From NCBI GenBank assembly GCA_002396805.1, contig DGYW01000018.1, forward strand, positions 4,984 to 43,774: DNA of 38,791 bases, read 5' to 3'. The notes under the pieces were generated by a model that saw only the letters and a list, made by a program, of their open reading frames with translations, was not told where the DNA came from and ran no database searches. This document shows, piece by piece, positions 24,680 to 32,838 of this stretch. A program made the position numbers and the translations under genes. Position 1 is the stretch's first letter. Every line of letters begins with the position of its first letter. The DNA is from Firmicutes bacterium UBA4996. Its GTDB lineage: Bacteria; Bacillota; Limnochordia; Darwinibacteriales; Darwinibacteriaceae.

Positions 24680-24798
24680 CCCTGTCTGCAGACTATATCG
24701 CCTGGCACTAGCTTTTTTTGCCCAGATTAACCACGTAAATCGAGAATTTTCATCAGCTCAAGTGGTAAATTTGTAACCAAGATAATTTTGAACTCAAA

Positions 24799-25040
24799 TT
24801 AAGTTGGTGCACAATAGGGACCGGGGAACGTAGACAATACCTGAATCACCACACAATTAGAATACTCTGTATAGCCTTCGAGGTTTTCTTGCAACATCTG
24901 GTCTTCTAGGCTGGTCCTAACAATAATAATGGCCGCGATGACTAAGGCCGTCACACGGACTAGAGGCGTTGCAAAGATTAATTCCAAACCTAGGCAGGAC
25001 ACCGACAAAACTTACCAAGCGAGACCTTGTTAGTTTGTAC
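24799..25040 (-). pseudogene. Remnant of an isoprenylcysteine methyltransferase-like membrane protein
   Basis: The minus strand encodes LIFATPLVRVTALVIAAI followed by VRTSLEDQMLQENLEGYTEY. The second part matches the C-terminal signature of the isoprenylcysteine carboxyl methyltransferase family (RxxLEExxLxxELxGYxEY...VRYRLxPG). After EYSNC the expected VRYRL..PG is lost; fragments of it (FRYCL) appear in another frame. Upstream, RCPA then a stop and a frame change replace the usual VRHPxYxG. Only the tail of the gene remains, so it is called dead. The rest of the 517-base gap (24585-25101) contains the promoter at 24651-24679 and no intact gene. Confidence 0.5.
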
Positions 25041-25101
25041 AGGAAAATGCAGCCACGGGCAAGAAGTATCTCTCTAATCTTACTCTAGAAAAGGGATACA
25101 G

Positions 25102-25974
25102 ATGAGCAGATTTTTTCTTGTTGGAATAATTATAGTTGGCACCCTAGCTTTAGCTGGCTGCAGTATAGAGCGCCATACTTACAGCCTCGAAATTCAAGTG
25201 CAAGGACAAGGCACGGTACTTCCGGGCGCCGCAAATAGCTATACAGAAGAAACAGCAGTAGATGTAGAGGCCATACCTGCAGACGGTTGGCAATTCTATC
25301 GTTGGCAGGGTGAAGTAGCAGATCCCCTCTCCCAAACAACAACTGTACTTATAGATGGAAACAAAACACTGCGTGCCATCTTTGTGGACGCTGCAGGGCC
25401 CACCGTCCTTGAAGCACCAGGTGGAATCATCACTAGCCGAGCAGATGGTTCTAATGTTAGCCTAAGGCCGCAAGGAGCCCAAGACATCCAATACATTATG
25501 CTCCACGCCATTAGCGACTCGGTAGCCAATCCTACTAAACCATATCAAATAGAGCGGATTCGGACCATCTTTAATGATTATAGTGTGGAGGCTCATTATG
25601 CCATTGATCGAAGAGGCGTGATCTATCAATTTGTAGAAGATGAACGCATCGCACGTCATGCCGGTGTTGGCTCCTGGGCAAATAATCCAAGGCTAACCAA
25701 CAACATGAATCGTTATGCTATCGGTATTGAGCTTTTGGGCATTGGAACCAAGGGAGAGATGGTAGGTGTCATCGGACCGGAGGCCAACGGTAAAATACAG
25801 GCGAACGATCGAGGTTATACAGAGGAGCAATACCGCTCCCTAGATAGCTTGTTACACCACCTGACCCGCCGTTACGGTATTCCCCAAGAAAACATCATTA
25901 CCCATAAGGACTACGACCCTGGGCGCAAATGGGACCCCGGGAAACTATTTGACCGCAATAAAGTAAACATCTAA
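25102..25974 (+). CDS. Lipoprotein N-acetylmuramoyl-L-alanine amidase (Amidase_2)
   Basis: This is a 290-aa exported lipoprotein with lipobox LALAGC (Cys20). Residues about 26-95 form a divergent InlB-type B-repeat (beta-grasp-like: EIQVQGQGTVLPGAA, then WQFYRWQGEV and LRAIF), a cell-surface module. Residues about 115-285 are an Amidase_2/PGRP domain, which cuts between muramic acid and L-Ala. Expected catalytic and zinc residues are visible: His135 (IMLHAIS), His165 (AHYAID), His186 (RHAG), Glu210 (IGIELLG), His268 (THKDY) and Asp278 (RKWDPG). AAAGGG precedes ATG 25102. With the M23 peptidase at 11787-12707 it gives two wall hydrolases in the window. It is monocistronic and convergent with the downstream transporter operon. 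Confidence 0.92.
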   Translation: MSRFFLVGIIIVGTLALAGCSIERHTYSLEIQVQGQGTVLPGAANSYTEETAVDVEAIPADGWQFYRWQGEVADPLSQTTTVLIDGNKTLRAIFVDAAGPTVLEAPGGIITSRADGSNVSLRPQGAQDIQYIMLHAISDSVANPTKPYQIERIRTIFNDYSVEAHYAIDRRGVIYQFVEDERIARHAGVGSWANNPRLTNNMNRYAIGIELLGIGTKGEMVGVIGPEANGKIQANDRGYTEEQYRSLDSLLHHLTRRYGIPQENIITHKDYDPGRKWDPGKLFDRNKVNI

Positions 25975-25980
25975 CAAACG

Positions 25981-26006
25981 CACCCCTGGGATCTTTCCCA
26001 GGGGTG
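25981..26006. terminator. Hairpin between amidase and DppC-type permease genes
   Basis: A perfect 11-bp GC-rich stem (CACCCCTGGGA at 25981-25991 pairing with 25996-26006) closes a 4-base loop between two convergent genes. The T-tract is poor on the plus strand and partial (CGTTTGTT) on the minus strand. Confidence 0.7.
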
Positions 26007-26037
26007 TAAGGACAAACACAGGCAGTTAGGTCAAAAA

Positions 26038-26868
26038 TTACCGTCCTCGAAGTTGAGGATCGCCAATGTCACGTAGACCGTCTCCCAGTAGGTTAAAGCC
26101 AAGCACAGTAAAGACGATTGCCAAACCAGGATACAGCGTTATGTGAGCTGCGGTGCGAATGGAGTCTCTCCCAAGGGCTAACATGCGGCCCCAGCTAATG
26201 ACAGGGGGCTGAGCTCCTAAGCCGAGAAAGCTCAAGGTTGCCTCCACAACGATGGCAGTCCCCATATTAAGGGAGGCCACAACTAAAATAGGTGCAATAC
26301 AGTTAATTAAAATATGGCGGAACAAGATCCTTCGATCTGAAAGCCCTAATGCTTTACCAGCCATAACAAATTCTTCTTCTTTTAACCCCAAAACCATACT
26401 GCGAGTCACCCTCACCATTGCCGGAACACGCACAATGGCTATGGCAAACATGGCGTTAATCACTCCAGGTCCTAATGACGCTACAATGGCAATAGCCAGA
26501 AGAACTGATGGAAACGCTAGAATCAAGTCCATCAGTCTCATAATGACAGAATCAACGACACCGCCAAAATACCCTGCAACGGCACCGAGGGTTATACCGA
26601 ACAGCAGAGACACTCCAGTTGCAGTTGCAGCCACAAGCAAGGAAACCCTGCTGCCCATAAGTATGCGACTCAAAACATCGCGGCCCATATCATCGGTACC
26701 CAAAATAAATTCACCAGAAAAACCTTCTGGAGCACGGTAACTATTCCAAATATCCATTTTATACGGATCATGTGGGGCAAGCACATCGGCGAATATGGCC
26801 ACCAGAATCAAAACACCAATTAAAATTAATCCAGTTACTGCACTCTTGCTTCGTAAAAAATGCTTCAT
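26038..26868 (-). CDS. DppC/OppC-type peptide ABC permease
   Basis: This is a 276-aa inner-membrane permease. The N-terminal OppC_N region (FADVLAPHDPYKMD) and FILGTDDMGRDVLSRILMGSRVSL are signatures of the DppC/OppC family. The EAA loop reads AGKALGLSDRRILFRHILIN, and LSFLGLGAQPP is present near the C-terminus. GAGGAGG lies before ATG 26868. It is the third gene of binding protein, DppB-type and DppC-type, 13 bases after the DppB-type gene. No ATPases belong to this set, so it may share the OppD/OppF-type ATPases encoded just upstream at 29759-31805. Confidence 0.94.
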   Translation of the reverse strand: MKHFLRSKSAVTGLILIGVLILVAIFADVLAPHDPYKMDIWNSYRAPEGFSGEFILGTDDMGRDVLSRILMGSRVSLLVAATATGVSLLFGITLGAVAGYFGGVVDSVIMRLMDLILAFPSVLLAIAIVASLGPGVINAMFAIAIVRVPAMVRVTRSMVLGLKEEEFVMAGKALGLSDRRILFRHILINCIAPILVVASLNMGTAIVVEATLSFLGLGAQPPVISWGRMLALGRDSIRTAAHITLYPGLAIVFTVLGFNLLGDGLRDIGDPQLRGR

Positions 26869-26881
26869 GGTTTCTGCCTCC

Positions 26882-27865
26882 TCAATCGTATCGAATCCGC
26901 GGATTTACCAATGCGTAACTAATATCCACAAGAAGGTTCACGAAGGTGAAAATGATCGCCATCATTAGAACCCCACCTTGAACAATAGGAAAGTCACGTT
27001 GGCTAATGGCATTAACCACAAGTCTGCCCACACCGGGCCAGGCAAAGACCGTTTCGGTCACCACCGCGCCCCCCAACATCGATCCAAACTGAATTCCCAC
27101 AATTGTTATCACAGGTAACAATGCATTACGCAAACCGTGCTTGATTACAACAACACGATGCTTTAACCCCTTGGCTTGAGCAGTGCGAATGTAATCCTTT
27201 CCTAATACTTCCAACAAACTCGAACGGGTTAGACGAGCGATGATGGCCATCATACTAACGCCGAGAGCAGTGGCCGGCAGTAGTACATAACGCAAAGCGT
27301 TGAGCAAGACATCTGCCCTGAACTGCGTGACTAACACCCACAAACCATTGAGTACAGAAGCATCGCGACCAAACATGGGCAACCAATCCACTTTCAAAGC
27401 CACATAAGACAGAAGCATAAGACCCAACCAAAAACCCGGCATTGACACGCCAATCAACGACACAATCATACTCAAGTAATCCCACAACGATCCCCTGCGT
27501 GTAGCGGCAAAGATTCCTATAGGAATACCCAGCGAAATTGCTATGAGTACAGACACTATGGCCAATTCTAATGTTGCCCCCAACCTTTCAAAAATCAGGG
27601 TGTTAACAGGAATCGTTTGTCGAATCGAAACGCCTAGATCGCCTTTTATCGCCCTAGTTGCCCAGCGAAAATATTGTGTGGGAAGCGGCTGGTCAAAACC
27701 ATATACCGCATTAAGTCTAGCCACATCTTCACCAGTCGCCTCTTCTCCAAGGAGCATACGGATTGGATCGCCAGGTGATAAATGAACTAAGAGGAAGACT
27801 AGAATCGAGATTCCGATTAATAAGGGTATCATCTGAATGAGGCGTCGGATAATGTAACGGAACAT
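26882..27865 (-). CDS. DppB/OppB-type peptide ABC permease
   Basis: This is a 327-aa permease starting MFRYIIRRLIQMIPLLIGIS, the usual OppB N-terminus, with HLSPGDPIR, the cytoplasmic EAA loop RTAQAKGLKHRVVVIKHGLR and the C-terminal FVNLLVDISYALVNPRIRYD, all standard for the DppB/OppB family. It pairs with the DppC-type protein to form the membrane channel for a peptide- or oligosaccharide-type substrate. It is preceded by an 8-bp hairpin in the 86-base gap after the binding-protein gene, which may let the binding protein be made in excess. Confidence 0.95.
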   Translation of the reverse strand: MFRYIIRRLIQMIPLLIGISILVFLLVHLSPGDPIRMLLGEEATGEDVARLNAVYGFDQPLPTQYFRWATRAIKGDLGVSIRQTIPVNTLIFERLGATLELAIVSVLIAISLGIPIGIFAATRRGSLWDYLSMIVSLIGVSMPGFWLGLMLLSYVALKVDWLPMFGRDASVLNGLWVLVTQFRADVLLNALRYVLLPATALGVSMMAIIARLTRSSLLEVLGKDYIRTAQAKGLKHRVVVIKHGLRNALLPVITIVGIQFGSMLGGAVVTETVFAWPGVGRLVVNAISQRDFPIVQGGVLMMAIIFTFVNLLVDISYALVNPRIRYD

Positions 27866-27899
27866 CTAGACAACCCACTCCTTTACTAAATCCAGGACA

Positions 27900-27919
27900 C
27901 CAGGTGTATGAACACCTGG
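27900..27919 (-). terminator. Intra-operon hairpin after the binding-protein gene
   Basis: A perfect 8-bp stem (CCAGGTGT with ACACCTGG, 4-base loop) lies between the binding-protein gene and the DppB-type gene. It has no T-tract downstream, so it is more likely an mRNA 3'-stabilising hairpin than a full terminator. Confidence 0.5.
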
Positions 27920-27951
27920 CATCCTACGAACATCACGTTTTTTTCCAGTAT

Positions 27952-29469
27952 CTATTTGTTCTTGGTCATTAGATGCGCATCTTGCCACGCGGCTGCACCG
28001 TAGGGGTGAACCTCCCAGTTTCCAATCCACGGGTGATGGAGACCCACTTCCTCGGTGTAGTTGATAAACCCATAAGGAACCTCACGTACAACAATTTCCT
28101 GAGCTTCACGGTAGATATCTATGGATTCCTGCGACTCCTGAGGAACTGTTCGACCGAGATCCAATAAGTAGTCCACACGTTCATTGGAGTACTTACCGTA
28201 GTTGTTGGAACCATTGGTGTGGAATTGGCGAATCATAGCCCGATCAGGATCGAGTTGGCCTGACCAGCCTAGGATAAAGATGTCAAAGTCATCAGTTTCT
28301 TGGATCCTAGCTAGATAGGCACCCCACTCTTCAATAATGACTTCCACATTGATCCCCGCCTGCTGCGCTTCAAACTGCAGAATTTCTGCAATACGCATAC
28401 GAACTGGATTTTCGTTGGTGTAAAGTCTCAGATTAATGTCACCAGGAGCAACTCCCGCTTCTGCCAGTAATTCCCGGGCCTTCTCTACACTGTAATCATA
28501 GCGTTGCACATCAGGATTAAACCAAGGAAGAGACATGGATACGGGTCCAATACCAGGTGTTCCAATACCGTTTAGTACTCGCTCCACAATACCTTCACGA
28601 TTAATCAGATGACTTACTGCCTGACGCACTCTAACATCAGAAAGCGCGCCTACCTTAGTGTTAAAGCCTAAATAGTTGTAGCCCGTACCAGGTGTTCTCT
28701 TTACTACGATATTCGGAGCAGCTTCTAGACGATTAATTTCTTGTGGCACTACTCCGCCTTGATAGATGTCAATTTCGCCGGCTTCAAATGCCAACAAGCG
28801 GGTAGAATCCTCTGGAATAGCTCTGAAAACTACATTAGGGATAATTGGTGCCCCACCCCAATAGTCTTCGTTTGCCACCAGTACCATACGATCATCACGG
28901 GTCCAAGAAACAAACTTATAGGGTCCGGTCCCTATTGGCTTCTGACGGAAATCCGCGCGGTCGCCTTCATGCTTTGGTGTGATGGGCATACGAGCGATAT
29001 TGTTCATCAAGAACGCATTGGCTTGATTTAAGCGAAAGATGATTTCGTGATCATTTACCACTTCAATTTCTTCAATATCAGCATAAAGTCCCATGTTAGG
29101 AGCACCATTAGCGGGATCAAGTACCCACTCATATGTGTACTTGACATCTTGAGCTGTAAAAGGTACGCCATCATGCCAAGCAACGTCTTCACGTAACTTG
29201 AACCATAGAGTCATGGTATCCTCACTCACATCCCACTCTGTAGCTAACGCCGATTCAAGCTGCATATTCACGGCAAACTTTACCAGTGGTTCCATAATCA
29301 CGTTGATTCGTTCAAAGGATGGTACATCAGTCTCTAATCTTGGATCCAGACCAATAGCCTCGGCTCCACTACCTATTACCAAAGTGTCGTTGCTTGCCCA
29401 GGCCACTGCAGTTAAGACCAGGAGCAAAACAAAGGTAACAGTAATCAGAACACTGTGCTTCTTTAACAT
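27952..29469 (-). CDS. Family 5 solute-binding protein without a lipobox
   Basis: This is a 505-aa peptide/nickel/oligosaccharide-type binding protein. The signal peptide ends AVAWA-SN, with no Cys nearby, so it is predicted to be released into a periplasm rather than lipid-anchored, unlike the paralogue at 33838-35700. Family 5 hallmarks are WHDGVPFTAQDVKYTYEWV, MPITPKHEG, KPIGTGPYKFVSW and VRQAVSHLINREGIVERVL. AAGGAG lies 7 bases before ATG 29469. It heads the binding protein, DppB, DppC set. Substrate is unclear; family members bind di-/oligopeptides, plant oligosaccharides or metals. Confidence 0.93.
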   Translation of the reverse strand: MLKKHSVLITVTFVLLLVLTAVAWASNDTLVIGSGAEAIGLDPRLETDVPSFERINVIMEPLVKFAVNMQLESALATEWDVSEDTMTLWFKLREDVAWHDGVPFTAQDVKYTYEWVLDPANGAPNMGLYADIEEIEVVNDHEIIFRLNQANAFLMNNIARMPITPKHEGDRADFRQKPIGTGPYKFVSWTRDDRMVLVANEDYWGGAPIIPNVVFRAIPEDSTRLLAFEAGEIDIYQGGVVPQEINRLEAAPNIVVKRTPGTGYNYLGFNTKVGALSDVRVRQAVSHLINREGIVERVLNGIGTPGIGPVSMSLPWFNPDVQRYDYSVEKARELLAEAGVAPGDINLRLYTNENPVRMRIAEILQFEAQQAGINVEVIIEEWGAYLARIQETDDFDIFILGWSGQLDPDRAMIRQFHTNGSNNYGKYSNERVDYLLDLGRTVPQESQESIDIYREAQEIVVREVPYGFINYTEEVGLHHPWIGNWEVHPYGAAAWQDAHLMTKNK

Positions 29470-29679
29470 TTTAACACTCCTTTTATAATTTTCAGATGCG
29501 CGCTACCCTTATACTTACACGTCCCTCCGTAAAATCCTTCTTACTTACAAAAAAACTACGATTTTCGAACAAATGGGCGCGCACTTTGACAGTTCCCGTC
29601 ACTTGGCGGGGGGTAAACAAAAACACTTCCAACACTCTGTTTGCAGGCGTCTGAAGAAAACATTTTGTAAATAATAAGC

Positions 29680-29708
29680 AAAACGCCAGGCGCTAGTCCT
29701 GACGTTTT
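29680..29708 (-). terminator. Rho-independent terminator after the OppF-type gene
   Basis: On the minus strand an 11-bp stem with one G-T pair (29680-29690 with 29698-29708, 7-base loop) is followed by GCTTATTATTT. It separates the six-gene operon from the downstream binding-protein set. The rest of the 289-base gap holds no gene and no convincing promoter to my eye. Confidence 0.82.
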
Positions 29709-29758
29709 ATCTGGTACAGAGTTACAGACGATTACAATAAGTGCATCCCTGGATCTTG

Positions 29759-30823
29759 CTAATGCATCGAGTGTGTTCGAGTAGGTTTTTCTGCTACTAG
29801 TTGATCATAATTGCTTGGCAGCTCCACATCTGGAAAGCCATTGACTAAATGACAGGCAACAAAGTGGTCTTCTTCAATTTCAATACTCTCTGGTGGGATT
29901 GTCTTACAGCCCTGCATTGCTTGGGGACAACGTTGCCAAAAACGGCAACCACTGGGCGGATTGATAGGACTTGGAATGTCACCCTTTAAAACCACTAGCT
30001 CTCGCTCTTTTCCCACTACCGTATCCAATACAACGGACAATAAGGCCTGCGTATAGGGGTGTAAGGGATTCTTGAAAATGCGTTCACTACTCCCGGATTC
30101 CATTATTTTTCCTAGATACATCACCGCCATACTATCGCACATGTTTTTCACAACCGCCAAATTATGCGAGATGAATACATAAGTCAGCTTCATCTGTTGT
30201 TGGATGGTGTTCAAAAGATTTAGGATCTGCGCATGGATACTCACATCTAGAGCCGAAACTGGTTCGTCACAAACAAGAAAGCTAGGATTCAAGATAATCG
30301 AACGGGCAATCCCCAATCGTTGGCGTTGACCTCCAGAAAAGTCCGATGGATAACGGTACAAATCATCCGCGGACAAACCAACTAGTTCGAGGAGTTCAAC
30401 AACTCGCTCTTTCATCGTCTCATCGTCATCTTCTCCTCGAATAAACATTGGTTCGGAGATGATTTGGTAGACATTAAAGCGCGGATTGAGCGATGAAAAC
30501 GGGTCTTGAAAGATCATTTGCATGGCACGACGGGTGGTCTTGAACTCTTCCCTCGAAAGCGCATAAAGATTCTTGCCATTGAAAATGACTTCACCGGATG
30601 TGGGCCTTACCATGCCAATCATGGCGTTGCCTAAGGTTGTCTTTCCGCAACCTGATTCTCCCACTATACCAAAGGTTTCCCCACGTTTAATTGTTAAAGA
30701 CACATCGCTTACCGCTTGAATAACGCCTTTTTTGATAAATGGCAACCCCCCTTTGACCGGGAAATTGACCGAAACATTACGCATAGAAAGAATTGGGGTT
30801 CGATTTTTTACATCTTTATGCAT
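29759..30823 (-). CDS. OppF/DppF-type ABC ATPase
   Basis: This is a 354-aa nucleotide-binding subunit. Walker A GESGCGKT is at about 55-62, the Q-loop is MIFQDPFSSLNPR, the signature is FSGGQRQR, Walker B and D-loop are FLVCDEPVSALDV, and the switch His is in VFISHN. The C-terminal oligopeptide/dipeptide extension has CRFWQRCPQAMQGC plus a later Cys, the four-cysteine set that in related transporters binds an Fe-S cluster. ATG 30823 overlaps the OppD-type stop by 8 bases, with AAGGGGGG upstream. It is the last gene of the operon. Confidence 0.95.
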   Translation of the reverse strand: MHKDVKNRTPILSMRNVSVNFPVKGGLPFIKKGVIQAVSDVSLTIKRGETFGIVGESGCGKTTLGNAMIGMVRPTSGEVIFNGKNLYALSREEFKTTRRAMQMIFQDPFSSLNPRFNVYQIISEPMFIRGEDDDETMKERVVELLELVGLSADDLYRYPSDFSGGQRQRLGIARSIILNPSFLVCDEPVSALDVSIHAQILNLLNTIQQQMKLTYVFISHNLAVVKNMCDSMAVMYLGKIMESGSSERIFKNPLHPYTQALLSVVLDTVVGKERELVVLKGDIPSPINPPSGCRFWQRCPQAMQGCKTIPPESIEIEEDHFVACHLVNGFPDVELPSNYDQLVAEKPTRTHSMH

Positions 30824-31805
30824 GGCTTACCCCCCTTATGGATAGCGGATGGTGGCACCGCACCTCGCGATTACTATCGATGGTTTTTAATGGCGGCATC
30901 TCTTTCTTGCATTCTGCAGTCGCGTATTGACAGCGTGGATGAAAATAACATCCGCTTGGTTTTTGTGTGGGATGTGGTACTGTACCAGGAATCTGGGTGA
31001 ATACCCTTTCTGTATCAGATAATCTTGGCACAGCGGACATTAAGCCCACCGTATAAGGGTGATGTGGTGTGGCAAACAATTCCCGCACGGGAGCCTTTTC
31101 AACAATTTTACCCGCATACATCACATAAACAGTGTCAGCGATGGCAGAAACAACACTCAAGTCATGGGTTACCAGCAATAACGCTGTACCGCAGCCCCTT
31201 TGCATGTTTCTCAACATACTAAGGACCTGGGCCTGAATCGTCACATCCAGAGCGGTTGTGGGCTCGTCTGCTATCAGTAATTTCGGCAGACAAGCAAAGG
31301 CCATGGCTAGTAACACCCTTTGACGCATCCCTCCACTTAACTCGTGGGGAAAACTATTGGCTCTCTTGCGTGGTTCCGGAAGGCCTACTAGCTCTAACGC
31401 CTTAACAGTATGTTCACGCGCTTCTTCCTTGCTCAGCCCCTGGTGACGAATGTACATCTCATCGATTTGCTTTCCACAGGTCATTACAGGGTTAAGAGAA
31501 GTCAAGGCATCTTGAAAAATCATACCCATTTCTTTACCCCTAATCTCCTGCATTTGTTTGGGAGTATAGTCCTTAATATCTCGACCATCAAATTCAAGCG
31601 TATCTACACGGGTAATTGCTGGCGGCGAATCAATAAGCCGCATCACAGATTGACTCGTTACACTCTTCCCGCATCCGGATTCGCCTACTAGGGCCACACA
31701 TTCCCGTTCATGAATATCCAGATCAACGGATTCAACAGCGCGAATAATGCCATAGTTAGTCGGAAAGATTACTTTCAGGTTTCTAAGCTTTAAGACCTGT
31801 TTCAT
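30816..31805 (-). CDS. OppD/DppD-type ABC ATPase
   Basis: This is a 329-aa nucleotide-binding subunit. Walker A GESGCGKS is at about 41-48, the Q-loop is MIFQDALTSLNPV, the signature is LSGGMRQR, Walker B is LLIADEPTTALDV, and the switch His is in LLVTHD. The C-terminal tail has the Cys pattern GCYFHPRC..AEC..RCHH. I chose ATG 31805, preceded by GGGGGAGGT; the frame runs to 31898 but lies inside the OppC gene. It overlaps the OppC-type gene by 23 bases and the OppF-type gene by 8, so the cluster is tightly coupled. Confidence 0.95.
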   Translation of the reverse strand: MKQVLKLRNLKVIFPTNYGIIRAVESVDLDIHERECVALVGESGCGKSVTSQSVMRLIDSPPAITRVDTLEFDGRDIKDYTPKQMQEIRGKEMGMIFQDALTSLNPVMTCGKQIDEMYIRHQGLSKEEAREHTVKALELVGLPEPRKRANSFPHELSGGMRQRVLLAMAFACLPKLLIADEPTTALDVTIQAQVLSMLRNMQRGCGTALLLVTHDLSVVSAIADTVYVMYAGKIVEKAPVRELFATPHHPYTVGLMSAVPRLSDTERVFTQIPGTVPHPTQKPSGCYFHPRCQYATAECKKEMPPLKTIDSNREVRCHHPLSIRGVSHA

Positions 31806-32838
31806 GAGTAACCTCCCCCTTCCCATGTTCAAATGCAGGTGTAACGCCAATTTTCGCATAATCATCCATTGAATTAAAGACCTCTTCCACATAGGCACTG
31901 TTTAAGTTCTTAAAGACCTTATACACTCCACTTGAACGTTGCATCCGCGGATTCATGATTTCTTCCATTACGATACCCAAACGCATAAAGCTGAACACAG
32001 CTAGGAAAATACCAATACCCGGGGTCAAAATCCACCACCAGGCACCGAACAGCAATGCCCCTCCCCTCTGAGCTTCCGCAAGCATCTTACCCCAGCTGAT
32101 AGCAGTGGGATCACCCAAACCTAGGAAACTCAAACCCGCCTCGGCCACCATAATTCCAGCACTACTTAAAGCTGTACTCATGATCAACAAATGCGAGGTT
32201 CCCGGTAGGATGTGACGAATCATAATGTGCCAGCGGCTGGCCCCAGCAAGTTCAGCAGCCTTAACATAGTTACTGTTTTTTAAGACTAAGACTAGGGAGC
32301 GAATCGTCCTGGCCAATCCAGTCCAGCCAAGAGCCACAAAGATCAGGATAATCGTCCAATAATCTCGACCTAAAACATTGGTCAAAACTATTACTAAGGG
32401 CAGTGTGGGAATAACGAGCATGATATCGACGATACGCATGACTAAGCTGTCCACTAATCCACCGATATAACCTGCCGCAACTCCTAAAATTGACCCAACT
32501 ATGGCAATACAGATCCCTGAAGTAACTCCCACGATCAACGAGACCCTAGTTCCATAAACTAACATGCTAAAGATATCCTGACCGGTGTTGATGGTCGTGC
32601 CCAACAAGTGCTTTGAACTTGGAGGCAAACCCTTGGTTGTCCGCTCAGCCACATCATAAGGATTGAACGGCGCGATGTAAGGAGCAAAAATAGCAACCAC
32701 TACCAAAAATCCTACCATGGTTAAGCCGATCTTGCCTTGCTTATGTGACCAAATACGCTTGATAAATAACCCCGTATTCTTCAGTCTTTTCTCGATTCCC
32801 CTGGCCATGCCATGATGAATCGGTAGCTTTTTCTTCAT
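31783..32838 (-). CDS. OppC-type permease with long C-terminal tail
   Basis: This is a 351-aa permease, longer than the usual 280-300. The first ~25 residues are basic and cytoplasmic; APYIAPFNPYDV and HLLGTTINTGQDIFSMLVYG are OppC-type hallmarks (GTT in place of GTD). The EAA loop is AAELAGASRWHIMIRHILPG, and LSFLGLGDPTAISWGKML is conserved. The fold normally ends near NPRMQ; here about 50 hydrophilic residues follow, with several acidic and Lys residues, forming a cytoplasmic tail encoded partly over the OppD start. It overlaps the OppB-type gene by 4 bases (ATGA). Confidence 0.93.
   Translation of the reverse strand: MKKKLPIHHGMARGIEKRLKNTGLFIKRIWSHKQGKIGLTMVGFLVVVAIFAPYIAPFNPYDVAERTTKGLPPSSKHLLGTTINTGQDIFSMLVYGTRVSLIVGVTSGICIAIVGSILGVAAGYIGGLVDSLVMRIVDIMLVIPTLPLVIVLTNVLGRDYWTIILIFVALGWTGLARTIRSLVLVLKNSNYVKAAELAGASRWHIMIRHILPGTSHLLIMSTALSSAGIMVAEAGLSFLGLGDPTAISWGKMLAEAQRGGALLFGAWWWILTPGIGIFLAVFSFMRLGIVMEEIMNPRMQRSSGVYKVFKNLNSAYVEEVFNSMDDYAKIGVTPAFEHGKGEVTHETGLKA

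Noticed and set aside
26252..26740. 162-codon open frame on the plus strand inside the DppC-type gene
   Set aside because: Antisense to conserved permease sequence, with shadow-like composition (Thr/Ile/Ala/Pro).
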